Program-made: the position numbers and the translations under genes | Assembly: GCA_024641545.1 (NCBI GenBank) | Contig: JAHECW010000039.1 | Coordinates: forward strand, 1 to 35,117 | Length of the DNA stretch: 35,117 nucleotides | Source: Acidobacteriota bacterium | GTDB lineage: Bacteria; Acidobacteriota; Thermoanaerobaculia; Thermoanaerobaculales; Sulfomarinibacteraceae | Direction: 5' to 3' | Notes under the pieces: generated by a model | What the model saw: the letters and a program-made list of their open reading frames with translations, nothing else | Told to the model about the DNA's origin: nothing | The model's database searches: none | Shown here: in pieces, positions 8,973 to 18,322 of the stretch | Layout: each line of letters starts with the position of its first letter | Numbering within the stretch: position 1 is the first letter of the stretch

Positions 8973-9461
8973 ATGCGGACCATCACAACACTTGCAGTGC
9001 TGGCAGCCGGGTTGTCCTGCATGGGGTGCGCTCCGTCAGAGCCTCCCAAGGAGAAAGCCGATGCGGTTGCCGTGACCGTGGTTGCCGAGACGCCCGCCGA
9101 ACGGGTTCCCGAAGCCGCGGAACTCGTCGGGGCTTGGGTCCTCGAAGACCTCGGCGGCAGCGGCGTCGTGGACATGGTGCAGACGACCATCGAGTTCGAC
9201 GGCGAGGGACGGGTCTTCGGCAGCGGTGGATGCAACCGGTTCACCGGCAGCTACGAATTCGAAGGCGGAGAACTCGAGATCGGCCCTCTGGCGGGAACCA
9301 AGATGATGTGTCCCGAGGCGGTCATGGATCAAGAGGATCGATTCCTCCAGGCGCTCGGCGAGGTCGAACGCGTGGCCGCCAACGAACCCTTCCTGCTGAT
9401 CTATTTCGAGGGTGGGGAGCAGCCGCTGAAGTTCATCCGCGGAGATGTGGTCGAGCTCTGA
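8973..9461 (+). CDS. META-domain (HslJ-like) lipoprotein
   Basis: Lipobox-like LAAGLSCMGC; LVGAWVLEDLGGSG...FDGEGRVFGSGGCNRFTGSYEFEGGELEIGPLAGTKMMCPEAVMDQEDRFLQAL matches META family. Confidence 0.85.
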   Translation: MRTITTLAVLAAGLSCMGCAPSEPPKEKADAVAVTVVAETPAERVPEAAELVGAWVLEDLGGSGVVDMVQTTIEFDGEGRVFGSGGCNRFTGSYEFEGGELEIGPLAGTKMMCPEAVMDQEDRFLQALGEVERVAANEPFLLIYFEGGEQPLKFIRGDVVEL

Positions 9462-9556
9462 TCGAGGGGCGCAGGCTACGCGGTCGATTGCCTGTTGAAC
9501 CGCGATGAGGGCGGATGCATCGTCGGCCGCAGCGGAGAGTTCATGAATCGTCCGGG

Positions 9557-10561
9557 TTAGAGGCGCACCAGCATCTTGCCGATGTTGGCGCCGCTGAACA
9601 GCCCGATCAAGGCGGCCGGAGCGTTTTCGAGGCCGTCAACGACGGTTTCGGTCCAGCGGATCTGCTTGCTGGCGATGAGTCCCGCCATCTCGGCCTGGAA
9701 TCTCGGCTCGAGTTCGGCGTGGTCGAAGGCGATGAAACCGCGCATGGTCAGTCGCTTTGTGATCGTCACGATGAGCGAGCTCGGGCCCGCCGGCGGGTGT
9801 TCGGCGTTGTACTGGCCGATCATCCCGCACATCACAACCCGGCCGTGATTGCGCATGTTCATCAGCGCCGCCTCGAGGTGATCGCCGCCGACGTTGTCGA
9901 AGTAGACGTGGAAGCCGTCCCTGCAGATCTTGACCAGTTGGCGATAGAGGTGCTTGGTCTTCTTGTAGTCGAAGGCCTCGACCCCGGCCTTGTCCTCCAG
10001 CCAGCGCACCTTGTCGGCGGAGCCGGCGCTGGCGACGACCCTGGCGCCCAGCCTGCGCGCGAGCTGGCACGCTACCGAGCCCACCGCGCCGGCGCCCCCC
10101 GAGACGAAAATCGTCTCGCCCGCCTCGAGTCGGGCGATCTCGTGAATCCCGAGCCATGCGGTAAAACCGGGCATTCCCATGACCCCGAGGTAGGCCTGGG
10201 GGGGGGCGAGGTTGGGGTCGATGGGGTGGACCCCGTTTCCGTTGGCGACGAAACGGTCGCGCCAGCCGTGGTTGCTGAGCACGAGGTCGCCTTCCGAGAG
10301 TTTTGGGTGATGGGAGACCTCGACGGTTCCGATAGCGCCGCCGGTCATGACCTCGCCGAGGTGGTAGGGGTCGATATAGGTCCGGGTGGTACCCATGAGA
10401 CCGCGCATGTAGGGATCGACTGAGAGCCACAGGTTGCGGACCTGAACCTCGTTTCGACCGGGTTCGTCGAGGGATGTTTCGACGACGGCGAAATCACTCG
10501 GTTTTGGCGGACCTTCGGGCCGGTTGACGAGGTGGATCTCGCGCGATCTGGTGGGAACCAT
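9557..10561 (-). CDS. MDR-superfamily NADP-dependent oxidoreductase (CurA/YncB-like)
   Basis: LSVDPYMRGLM, GMPGFTAWLGI, VSGGAGAVGSVACQLARRLGARVVASAGS. Confidence 0.88.
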   Translation of the reverse strand: MVPTRSREIHLVNRPEGPPKPSDFAVVETSLDEPGRNEVQVRNLWLSVDPYMRGLMGTTRTYIDPYHLGEVMTGGAIGTVEVSHHPKLSEGDLVLSNHGWRDRFVANGNGVHPIDPNLAPPQAYLGVMGMPGFTAWLGIHEIARLEAGETIFVSGGAGAVGSVACQLARRLGARVVASAGSADKVRWLEDKAGVEAFDYKKTKHLYRQLVKICRDGFHVYFDNVGGDHLEAALMNMRNHGRVVMCGMIGQYNAEHPPAGPSSLIVTITKRLTMRGFIAFDHAELEPRFQAEMAGLIASKQIRWTETVVDGLENAPAALIGLFSGANIGKMLVRL

Positions 10562-10593
10562 GACACTCCCTTTCGTCGCAGCCGCCGGTTTTC

Positions 10594-11802
10594 TCAGCTG
10601 CCGGGCACCAGGTCGACCGGCACCGGCATGATATTCCAGGTGAACCCGGAGAGCCCTTCAGGATGAGTGTACAGAGTTTCCTTGACCGGGTGACCATCCT
10701 GCCAGCGGTAGCGGTTGATCTCGCCGGCGTCGTCGTTGGCGACATAGAGTTCATCCACCCCATCGTCGTCGAGGTCGGTGAGGATCGCGGCGTGCTCGAA
10801 ACCGCCGGAGTTGCGATCGATGGAGGTGATGGACCAGGCGCTGCGTGGGTCGTCGCCCGGTCGCAGGAGCCACAGCCCGCTCTTGTGGGCCGCGGCCACC
10901 ATCTCCTTGCGGCCGTCGCCGTCGATGTCGCCGGTGGTGAGGAAGCGGCAGAGCTTGTCCTCGAGGCTGGCCACGAGCATGCCCCCGGCGGGATCGGTGC
11001 CGGCGTCGTAGCGGCGGATCTCGACCCGTCCGCCGGCAACCGCCTCGATGGCGACGTAGAGCTCGTCGGTGCCGTCGCCGTCGACATCATCGACCAGGAT
11101 CTCCTTGGCGTGGCGGTCGCCGAGGTCGGCGACCTCGACCCGACCCTCGCCGGCGGCGGGGACGTAGCGGACGACCGACCCCGGCTGTTCGGAGCCGTCG
11201 AGCTTGTTGGGCAGGCTCGGGGTGGCGTAAATCTCGACCACGCCGTCACCGTTGAGGTCGCCGACCTCGATCTCGTGAACGAAGGTGTTCGGTTCGCCGT
11301 CGATCTCGACGACCTCCCAGCCGTCACCCGAAGGCCGGACCACCGCGACCACTCCCTGGTCGTGGGTGGCCACGGCAAGCGTCGGGGTGCCGTCGCCGAA
11401 GATGTCGGCGATCTCGACATCGCGCATCCGGCTGAATCTGCCGCCGAAATCGGCCTGCCACAGCTTCTCGGGCTCGACGCCGTTACGCCAGAGTTTGAGG
11501 AAGGCGCCGCTCCCGCCCGCGGTGAGGATACCGGCCTCGCCGGGTCGCGGCTCGTAGACCATCGCCTTGTGGAAGACGTTGGAGTCGGCGTCGGAGATGG
11601 CGGTGTAGCTCCAGCCCGAGCCGGTGTCGGTGAGGATGCCGAGCTGCGCGGGCTGCGGGACCGGTTTGCCGTCGGCCCCCTTTTCGAGGACCGCGAGCGC
11701 GAGCAGGAGCCCTTTGCCGAGCGGCGCGGGAGCGGGTGTCGGGGGAGCGCACCCCAGCACGAGAGTGAGAAGCGGAATCAGGGCGATGAGCGAACGAGGC
11801 AT
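10594..11802 (-). CDS. FG-GAP/VCBS-repeat lipoprotein
   Basis: Start MPRSLIALIPLLTLVLGCAPP (lipobox); repeats DLNGDGVVEIY, DVDGDGTDELY, DIDGDGRKEM, DLDDDGVDELYVAN. Confidence 0.85.
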   Translation of the reverse strand: MPRSLIALIPLLTLVLGCAPPTPAPAPLGKGLLLALAVLEKGADGKPVPQPAQLGILTDTGSGWSYTAISDADSNVFHKAMVYEPRPGEAGILTAGGSGAFLKLWRNGVEPEKLWQADFGGRFSRMRDVEIADIFGDGTPTLAVATHDQGVVAVVRPSGDGWEVVEIDGEPNTFVHEIEVGDLNGDGVVEIYATPSLPNKLDGSEQPGSVVRYVPAAGEGRVEVADLGDRHAKEILVDDVDGDGTDELYVAIEAVAGGRVEIRRYDAGTDPAGGMLVASLEDKLCRFLTTGDIDGDGRKEMVAAAHKSGLWLLRPGDDPRSAWSITSIDRNSGGFEHAAILTDLDDDGVDELYVANDDAGEINRYRWQDGHPVKETLYTHPEGLSGFTWNIMPVPVDLVPGS

Positions 11803-11887
11803 TCGATTGTCTCCATACCGAGGAATTCCGCCGTCGGCGGACCGCGACATGGTACCGGATCGGTGTGGCCGCTGGCCACCCCTGGAG

Positions 11888-12300
11888 GAGCTTCCTTCAG
11901 CCCCGGCCTTCCGGGCCGCCGATTGTGGTGCGGGCGTCCCGCCCGCAGGAAGTCGTTGGGGTTTGCCACCATCGCGTGATGGGGCGGACAGGGTAAGCGC
12001 TTCCTTCGGCGCCGGCCTTCCGGGCCGCCTTCGGCGTCCCGGCGTCGCCTGGGCAGCGCGGTCGAGGGAGCTGAGGGGAGGTGTGACCGCGCTGCCCGCG
12101 CGAGCGGCGGCCTGTTTCGCTGCGGGGAGAGATGCACCGGGAGGTTGTGCCGCGGGGGTTGCCCGGCGTCGGCATTGTGCTCGGGGTACCGGGTTGCCGG
12201 AGGGGTCGTGGTTGTGCACAATGCCGCGCCCGGCACGCCCCGGTGGAGGGTGGCCGCTGCCCCGGTCGCTGCCCCTGCCCCTGCCCCTGTTACGGACTCG
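11888..12300. repeat. GC-rich mosaic of REP-like inverted and direct repeats in a divergent intergenic region
   Basis: cCGGCCTTCCGGGCCGCC twice (11902-11920, 12012-12030); ATTGTGGTGCGGGCGTCCCGCCCGC; GGGCAGCGCGGTC (12051-12063)/GACCGCGCTGCCC (12085-12097); GGCATTGTGC...GCACAATGCC near 12172-12230. Confidence 0.75.
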
Positions 12301-12339
12301 CATGGTAGACTCCCACGGTTTCTGGAGGGTGTTGCACAG

Positions 12340-13665
12340 ATGAAACAGCTCGCAGTCCTGTCGCTTGTCGTTGCTGCCCTGGTTCTCCATCTCTCCTGCG
12401 GTGGCGGGGACGTCGCGGAAGAAGGCGCCGCCGCTCTTCCGTCGGGACCGCACCCGGTGGTGATCATCGCCGTCGACGGACTCCGCGCCGATGCCCTCGG
12501 CGCCTACGGCGGACCGGCGGCGACCCCCGCCTTCGACGCGCTCGCGGCGGAGTCGGTGCGTTTTGAATGGGCCTTCGCCCAGGCGCCCGAGATGGCGCCG
12601 TCGCTGGCCTGCCTGGTGTCGGGCCTGTACCCGACCACCAACGGACTGCGGGCTTCGGGAGACTCGCTTCAGGCCGACGCCGTGACGCTGGCCGAAATCC
12701 TCGGAGGAGCCGGTGTCGCCACCGCGGCGTTTGTCGAGGGGGCGCCGGGCGGGTCCGACTACGGGCTCGCCCAGGGTTTTGACTCCTACCAGGTGGTTGC
12801 GACCCCGGGCAGGGACGGCGTGACCTGGATGGCGCAGCATGCCGACGGGAACTTCCTCCTGCTCATCGCCGGTTGGGGATCGAGCGCGTTGGACGAGATC
12901 GATCGCGTTCTCGATGCGGAGAAGGCGATCGGCAGCCAGCGGGTGATGGAGGTTCTGGCTTCCCGCGACGGTGACAAGCCGCTGCTCTTCGACGACGACG
13001 AGATGGTGCGGATCGACGACTGGTACGGCGCTCGAGTCCAGGTCATCGATGCCTTCATCGGCGAGTTCATGACCGAGTTCAAGGCCCTCGGTCTTGACGA
13101 GAGGGCGACGCTGGTCGTCCTCGGCTCGAATGGACTCGCCCTTCAGGAGCACGGCGATCTCTTCGGCGAAACGGTCTATTCGCCGGTGACCCGTGTTCCC
13201 CTGATGATCCGTCTTCCGGGCGGCCGGATGGCGGGCGCCAACTCGAAGATCGTCGAAATCGTGGATCTCATGCCGACTCTGGTCGAGCTCTCGGGCGCTC
13301 AGCCCCCGGCGGGTGTCCAGGGTGCGAGCCTGGTCCCGGTCATCAACGGGACCGCGACCCCGCCCTATGTTGCCTTCGGCGAGGGCCAGGCGGGAGACGG
13401 CCAACGATTCGTGGCCCTGGCGGGCTTCAGGGTCGTCGCCACGGGAGATCAGGGGACGGTGGAACTGTTCAACACCGCCGCCGATCCGCTCGAGCTCACC
13501 GACATCGCCGCGACGGAAGCCGACAAGCTCGCCAAGCTCACCGGGGATCTCGAGGCGTGGTCAAAAATGGTCGCCGCCGCTTCGCTCGACCCGGAGCTCC
13601 GGATCGACGCCGAGCTCGATGACGAAACCCTCAATCAGCTCAAGAGCCTGGGTTACATCCAGTAG
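12340..13665 (+). CDS. Sulfatase / alkaline-phosphatase-superfamily-like lipoprotein
   Basis: MKQLAVLSLVVAALVLHLSCGGG lipobox; VVIIAVDGLRADALGAYGG, LACLVSGLYPTTNG, PLMIRLPGGR, VEIVDLMPTLVELSG. Confidence 0.82.
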   Translation: MKQLAVLSLVVAALVLHLSCGGGDVAEEGAAALPSGPHPVVIIAVDGLRADALGAYGGPAATPAFDALAAESVRFEWAFAQAPEMAPSLACLVSGLYPTTNGLRASGDSLQADAVTLAEILGGAGVATAAFVEGAPGGSDYGLAQGFDSYQVVATPGRDGVTWMAQHADGNFLLLIAGWGSSALDEIDRVLDAEKAIGSQRVMEVLASRDGDKPLLFDDDEMVRIDDWYGARVQVIDAFIGEFMTEFKALGLDERATLVVLGSNGLALQEHGDLFGETVYSPVTRVPLMIRLPGGRMAGANSKIVEIVDLMPTLVELSGAQPPAGVQGASLVPVINGTATPPYVAFGEGQAGDGQRFVALAGFRVVATGDQGTVELFNTAADPLELTDIAATEADKLAKLTGDLEAWSKMVAAASLDPELRIDAELDDETLNQLKSLGYIQ

Positions 13666-13668
13666 ACG

Positions 13669-14064
13669 CTACTTGTAGAGCAACCCGTTGACGAGGGCCA
13701 GGAACTCGGTGGCGAGCGCTTCCTTGCGGTCCGGACTCATGGAGGGTTCGCCCGTTCCGGCGGCCGAGCGGACATAGACCTTGACCTCGTTGCCGCGCAT
13801 GATCTGATCGATGAAAAGAAGTTCGGTCGAGCCTTGGCCACTGCCGCCGCGAACGGCGCGGACAACGCCCTCGTCGCGGTTCTCGGACTCGACGTCGTAG
13901 TCCAGGTCGATCAGGGCAAGGTGGATCGCCGCCCAGACATCATCGGGCGAACCGACGTAGTGGGTCGTCCACGGGTCACTCGACGGCTGCGTGGCGGCAC
14001 ACCCGAAGACGCCGAACAGTAACAGTGCCAAACTCACGATCGTCCTCGCCGATCCGAATCGCAT
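13669..14064 (-). CDS. Small lipoprotein, unknown function
   Basis: MRFGSARTIVSLALLLFGVFGCAATQ... lipobox; 131 aa. Confidence 0.65.
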   Translation of the reverse strand: MRFGSARTIVSLALLLFGVFGCAATQPSSDPWTTHYVGSPDDVWAAIHLALIDLDYDVESENRDEGVVRAVRGGSGQGSTELLFIDQIMRGNEVKVYVRSAAGTGEPSMSPDRKEALATEFLALVNGLLYK

Positions 14065-14097
14065 GCTCCACTCCTACCCTCTCAACCGCCACCGCTC

Positions 14098-14131
14098 ATT
14101 CAAAATTCATAATTCAAAATTGAGAACTTAT
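14098..14131. repeat. AT-rich AATTCA-type simple repeat at the 3' end of a DUF4136 gene
   Basis: attcaaaattcataattcaaaattgagaacttatt in otherwise GC-rich sequence; related to the AT-rich tract at 2608-2692. Confidence 0.6.
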
Positions 14132-14709
14132 TGTCCTGCCGTCTGATCCTTGGCGTGCATCTCCTGCCACTTCCTGACCATCTTTTCGATGCCCTTGTCG
14201 ACCTTTTTTGTGGCCTTCTGAGGGTTCTCGGGGATGGTGCCCGTCATTGTTCCGCGCCAGACGATCTTCTGGGTCCTGGCGTCCCAGAGATCGATGACGA
14301 GCGTGCCCGCCTGCTGGACGATGGGGGTCGTCGAGGTCATTCCGACGTTGCTTCCACCCCACTCTGAGTTCCACGTCCATCCCGGGCCGTAGGCATAGCC
14401 GGCGGACGAGACCGTGTTGACCTGGAACTGTTCATCCGACTCGCCATAGTAGGTGGCGTAGATATCGGGGTCGTCGGTGTTTTCGACCATCCCGCCCTTC
14501 CCCAGGTAGTACTCGATGGCGTTCTTGATCCGCGAGTGAAGCAGGGGGTTGTTGTCGTAGAGCGATACGCTGGGCGTCGGTCCCCAGGCAAAGGTCTTGT
14601 AGCTCTTCATGTCGACGTTCCGGTCGTAGTCGATGATGACCTTCTGCGCGGCCGCTGGGGCGGCGGTGATCAATGCGATGGCGATGGCGAGGCCGAGTGC
14701 CTTGTGCAT
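14128..14709 (-). CDS. DUF4136 family secreted protein
   Basis: Signal peptide then QKVIIDYDRNVDMKSYKTFAWGPTPS...DPDIYATYYGES...GTLVIDLWDARTQKIVWRGTMTG. Confidence 0.85.
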   Translation of the reverse strand: MHKALGLAIAIALITAAPAAAQKVIIDYDRNVDMKSYKTFAWGPTPSVSLYDNNPLLHSRIKNAIEYYLGKGGMVENTDDPDIYATYYGESDEQFQVNTVSSAGYAYGPGWTWNSEWGGSNVGMTSTTPIVQQAGTLVIDLWDARTQKIVWRGTMTGTIPENPQKATKKVDKGIEKMVRKWQEMHAKDQTAGQ

Positions 14710-14725
14710 GCGAATCCTCCGGGGA

Positions 14726-15289
14726 CTACTTGGTGTTCTTGGCGCGCATCTTGCGGTAGGTGTCGACCACCTTGTCGATCCCGTCGTCGATCTTCTTGAT
14801 CGCCTTCAGGGGGTTGTCGATATAGATCTTGGTGATCGTCCCGCGGAACAGCGCCTCCTTCTTGCGCGCATCCCAGATGTCGATGATCATGGTCCCTTTC
14901 TTGAACTCGGTGACCATGGTTCCGGAGGTCATCATCGGCCCCCAGTACGGTCCCCAGGCCCAACCGGCGCCGTAAGAGTAGCCGAAAGTGGAGGTCATGA
15001 ACTGGGTCTGGTTCGTGGTCGACGCGTGGTAGGTGACCTTGACGTCCGGGTTCTCGAGGTCCTCCACCATCCCGGCCTTGACCAGGTAGTACTCGATGTT
15101 GTTCTTGATCATCGAGTCGACCTCGGGATAGTTCATCTTGAGCGAGGTGGTGTCGGTGTCGACCCAGGCAAAGCTCTTGTACGAGCCGAAATCGGCGTAG
15201 GTGTCGTAGTCGACGTAGACCTTCTGCGCCGCAACGGGCGACGCGGCGAGCAGAAGGAGCAAGGTGGCACAGAGGTTGAAGGTTCTCAT
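14726..15289 (-). CDS. DUF4136 family secreted protein (paralogue of the downstream gene)
   Basis: QKVYVDYDTYADFGSYKSFAWVDTDT...NPDVKVTYHAST...GTMIIDIWDARKKEALFRGTITKIY. Confidence 0.85.
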   Translation of the reverse strand: MRTFNLCATLLLLLAASPVAAQKVYVDYDTYADFGSYKSFAWVDTDTTSLKMNYPEVDSMIKNNIEYYLVKAGMVEDLENPDVKVTYHASTTNQTQFMTSTFGYSYGAGWAWGPYWGPMMTSGTMVTEFKKGTMIIDIWDARKKEALFRGTITKIYIDNPLKAIKKIDDGIDKVVDTYRKMRAKNTK

Positions 15290-15297
15290 TCGGCCTC

Positions 15298-15879
15298 CTA
15301 GAGAACAACGGACGCGTTGAGGGTGAGCGAAGTTTGGCGGAGATCGACCTTGATCCGGTCTTCTCTACCGTTGTACTTGTAGACGACATCGGAGCCCGCC
15401 AGACCGAGACCGGCCGAGATCCCGGCCTCGGTCCTCTTGGTGTTGGTGAAGGAGTACTGGTAGTTGAAGGTGCCGACCTGGTTGCCGAAGCTTCTGCGGA
15501 TTTCACCGAGGAACTCGACATCGAAGATCGGGACGGTGCCCTGAACCAGCTTGTAGGCATCTCTGGAGTAGTCGGCGTATGAGATTCGGATGGTGTGCCT
15601 TCTGTCCCTTGTGAAGCGGTAGAACGCATCGAAGTTCCAGGTCGTCATCTGGTCGTCGAAGCCGAGCAATTCCTCGAGGTCGATGAGGGCGCCGAGCTCT
15701 TTGCCGGCGGAGACGTCGCTTCCGAGCTCGCTGAGATTGCCGAAGACCCGGACGTTCCAACGGTCTCCGAGATACCGGTGGGTTTGGGGTGCGTCGGGCG
15801 CGTCGTCGGCGGACGCGATCACCGGGGCCAGGAGCGCCGCTGCAACCACAGCGATGAGTCTGAGTTTCGAGGGTTTCAT
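15298..15879 (-). CDS. Putative outer-membrane beta-barrel-like secreted protein
   Basis: Signal peptide MKPSKLRLIAVVAAALLAPVIASA; alternating hydrophobic/aromatic strands; 9 nt upstream of DUF4136 gene. Confidence 0.55.
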   Translation of the reverse strand: MKPSKLRLIAVVAAALLAPVIASADDAPDAPQTHRYLGDRWNVRVFGNLSELGSDVSAGKELGALIDLEELLGFDDQMTTWNFDAFYRFTRDRRHTIRISYADYSRDAYKLVQGTVPIFDVEFLGEIRRSFGNQVGTFNYQYSFTNTKRTEAGISAGLGLAGSDVVYKYNGREDRIKVDLRQTSLTLNASVVL

Positions 15880-15976
15880 CCGTGCCTCCCCAAGAAAATG
15901 TGGCGCGGCAAAGTTAGCACACGACGACCGGGTTGGTCGGCCGGTCGGCTCCGAATGGTGGGTGCCGCCGCGCGGA

Positions 15977-17998
15977 TCAGCCTCGGAGGATCGAACTCCC
16001 TTCCATCTGGCTGGGTTTCTCGATCCCGAACCAGTCGAGAATGGTCACCGGGAGGTCGATGATGTTGGGGTCCTTTGCCGCGACCCGACGGCTCGAGAAG
16101 AGCGTGCCCGGAACCAGATCCTTGGCCATCGAGTGGTCTCCCGACCAGGCCCACGGGTTGAGGTTGATGATCTCGGATCCGGTGGCCCCCATGAACGAGG
16201 TCGAGGAGTTGCGGTAACCGGGCGTGTAGCCGACCAACATCTCCGCCATTTCGCCGACCTTGGGTCCGGTGTACATCTCGTCCCGGTCGTAGACCTTGGC
16301 GATGGGTCTCTTGCCGGTCGAGTCGTCGACCACTGAGTGGAGCTCGTTCTTGAGCCTGGCCGTCATTGCGCCCGCCTTGTCGGGCTCGACGATCCCTTCT
16401 CCCTCGCGCCCCTTGAGGTTGAGGTAGAGGGCGTTGAAGCCGATGCCGTAGGCCGCGGTCCGGCTCCAGTCGATGTCGAAGATCGAGGTTTCGGGCTTTT
16501 TCTCGGCGCCCGGTTTGACCGCGAGCCAGCCGTTGTCGCGGAGCCAGGTGTTGAGGTGGAACTGACGGCCGAACTGGGTGAAACCGTGGTCCGAACAGAT
16601 CAGCAGCAGCGTCTTGTCATCGACCGCGGGCAGGACCTTGCCGACCAGCTTATCCATCTCGGCGTAGAGATCCATGATGTAACCGGCGAAGCGCGGATCG
16701 GCTTCCGAGTGGAGAGGGTGGGTCTCGTCCATGTTGCGCCACATCATGTGGGCGTCCTGATCGGTGGACGAAACGTAGAAGTAGAAGAGACCCGTGTCGA
16801 AACGCGACCACAGGTGATCGAAGAGCGCCATCCGCTCCTTGAGCACCAGCTCTGCCTGGCCGACGTAGGCCTCGTCGTCGAGCACCTTGTAGTCGAAGGC
16901 CTTGGTGTCGCAGGGCAGGCCCTTGGTCCAGAAGGCGCCGATGTCGCGGGCGATCTCGGCGCCGAGCTCGGCGGGATAGACCACCCCCTCGGGCTGGTGG
17001 ACGGGGTCGATGTTGATCGGCGTCGCGTAGAGCTTGAAGTGCGGGCCGATCTCCCTGAGGAGGAAGCGGGTGTTGCCGCGGACCGTCCCGACGACGGGCA
17101 GGAGCTCGAACTCGACCGCGACCCAGGGCGAATACTGACCGCGTTTGAGAAGGATGCTCGAGCCCTGAATGTCGAGACGGACACCGTCGGCATCCCGGTC
17201 GATGTAGACCGTGAATGGGATCTTGGTGGTATTGATGTAGGGGTCGCGGCTGTCGTCCTGGAGCGTTTTGAAACCGTTGACCGGCCCGAGCAGGTTGGCA
17301 TGGACGACATCGTCGTTGACGTCGACGTACTGAACGGTGCCGCCTTCCATCCCGGCGTAGTCTTCGAACGGGTCCGAGGTGAAATAGCTGAACACACCGT
17401 AGGCATCCGCGAGGTCGGGCGTCCCCATGCCGGAGATCGCCACGGTAGCGGTGTCATCGACGGGATAGTTGGTCGGGATTTTGGACACCCAGGCAGGAAT
17501 GCCGCGTTCGGTGAGATAGCTCCAAAACGGCGTTCCGCGGCGCCGGTTGACCGGCCCGCCGCCCTTGATCGGCAGGTGGATGTCGCCGATCGAGAAGACC
17601 ACGTCGGGTTCGGTGTTCTCGAAGATCGAGAAGACCGGCAGGTAGGTTTTCGGGTCGCGCACCACGAAATCCGTGATCCCGTGGCCGCCCGGGGACATCC
17701 CGGTGATGAAGGTCGACCAGGCGACCGGGCTCAGTGCCGGCATGGTCGTCCCGAGTTTCGAGAAGCTGCCCATCTCGGCGAGCTTTTTGAAGTTCGGCGC
17801 CCGGCCCAGGTCGATGAGGGCGCGAATCAGGTTCGGGTCCATGCCGTCGAGACCGAGGACGATGACCCGTTTGTCGGTGGTGGAGCCGCCGCCGCAACCT
17901 GCGGAAACGCCTGTCAACCCGGCGGCGGCGGCGCTGCCGGAAAGCAGACGGACGAAATCGCGGCGGTCGATGCCGCTGGGCTGGTTCTTTCGGTTCAC
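15977..17998 (-). CDS. Tat-exported alkaline phosphatase superfamily (type I phosphodiesterase-like) protein
   Basis: Tat motif DRRDFVRLLSGSAAAAGLTG; KRVIVLGLDGMDPNLI, STDQDAHMMWR, LLICSDHGF. Confidence 0.87.
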   Translation of the reverse strand: MNRKNQPSGIDRRDFVRLLSGSAAAAGLTGVSAGCGGGSTTDKRVIVLGLDGMDPNLIRALIDLGRAPNFKKLAEMGSFSKLGTTMPALSPVAWSTFITGMSPGGHGITDFVVRDPKTYLPVFSIFENTEPDVVFSIGDIHLPIKGGGPVNRRRGTPFWSYLTERGIPAWVSKIPTNYPVDDTATVAISGMGTPDLADAYGVFSYFTSDPFEDYAGMEGGTVQYVDVNDDVVHANLLGPVNGFKTLQDDSRDPYINTTKIPFTVYIDRDADGVRLDIQGSSILLKRGQYSPWVAVEFELLPVVGTVRGNTRFLLREIGPHFKLYATPINIDPVHQPEGVVYPAELGAEIARDIGAFWTKGLPCDTKAFDYKVLDDEAYVGQAELVLKERMALFDHLWSRFDTGLFYFYVSSTDQDAHMMWRNMDETHPLHSEADPRFAGYIMDLYAEMDKLVGKVLPAVDDKTLLLICSDHGFTQFGRQFHLNTWLRDNGWLAVKPGAEKKPETSIFDIDWSRTAAYGIGFNALYLNLKGREGEGIVEPDKAGAMTARLKNELHSVVDDSTGKRPIAKVYDRDEMYTGPKVGEMAEMLVGYTPGYRNSSTSFMGATGSEIINLNPWAWSGDHSMAKDLVPGTLFSSRRVAAKDPNIIDLPVTILDWFGIEKPSQMEGSSILRG

Positions 17999-18116
17999 TC
18001 GGGAGTCTCCCCTGACACCGGCGTGCTGTCTCGATATCCGGTGTCACTACTACGACACGCGAGAAGTGAAGGATATTCCTCGGCGAGGTTGGTTGCAATG
18101 CGGGAACGGGACAGAA

Positions 18117-18264
18117 AGCCCCGGCCCGCGAGGCCGCCTCCGGCGTCCCGGCGTCGCAGATTGTGGTGCGGGCGTCTCGCGCGTGCTCCGAGCGCTGCCG
18201 CTGACGCGGTCGCTGCCGCCGACGCTGCCGCGGCCTCGGACCCGGCGACGGACGCGGTCTCGGT
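18117..18264. repeat. Second copy of GC-rich REP-like unit plus degenerate hexamer array
   Basis: aagccccggcccgcgaggccgcctccggcgtcccggcgtcgcagattgtggtgcgggcgtctcgcgcg shares segments with 11898-11947 and 12010-12048; then gccgctgacgcggtcgctgccgccgacgctgccgcgg. Confidence 0.7.
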
Positions 18265-18322
18265 TGAATGGGCTAGAATACGCCGCGTCGCCCCGGGCGA
18301 CGAGAACAACGGAGCCCAATAG

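Noticed and set aside
11803-13404. Minus-strand ORF 10594..13404 (936 aa) extending far upstream of the FG-GAP lipoprotein and antisense to the sulfatase-like gene
   Set aside because: The lipoprotein signal start is at 11802; the extension is low-complexity Arg/Gly-rich and antisense to a convincing gene, typical of high-GC spurious ORFs.
16337-18322. 661-aa plus-strand ORF antisense to the Tat phosphodiesterase-like gene
   Set aside because: Overlaps a well-supported CDS and shows only mirrored codon bias.
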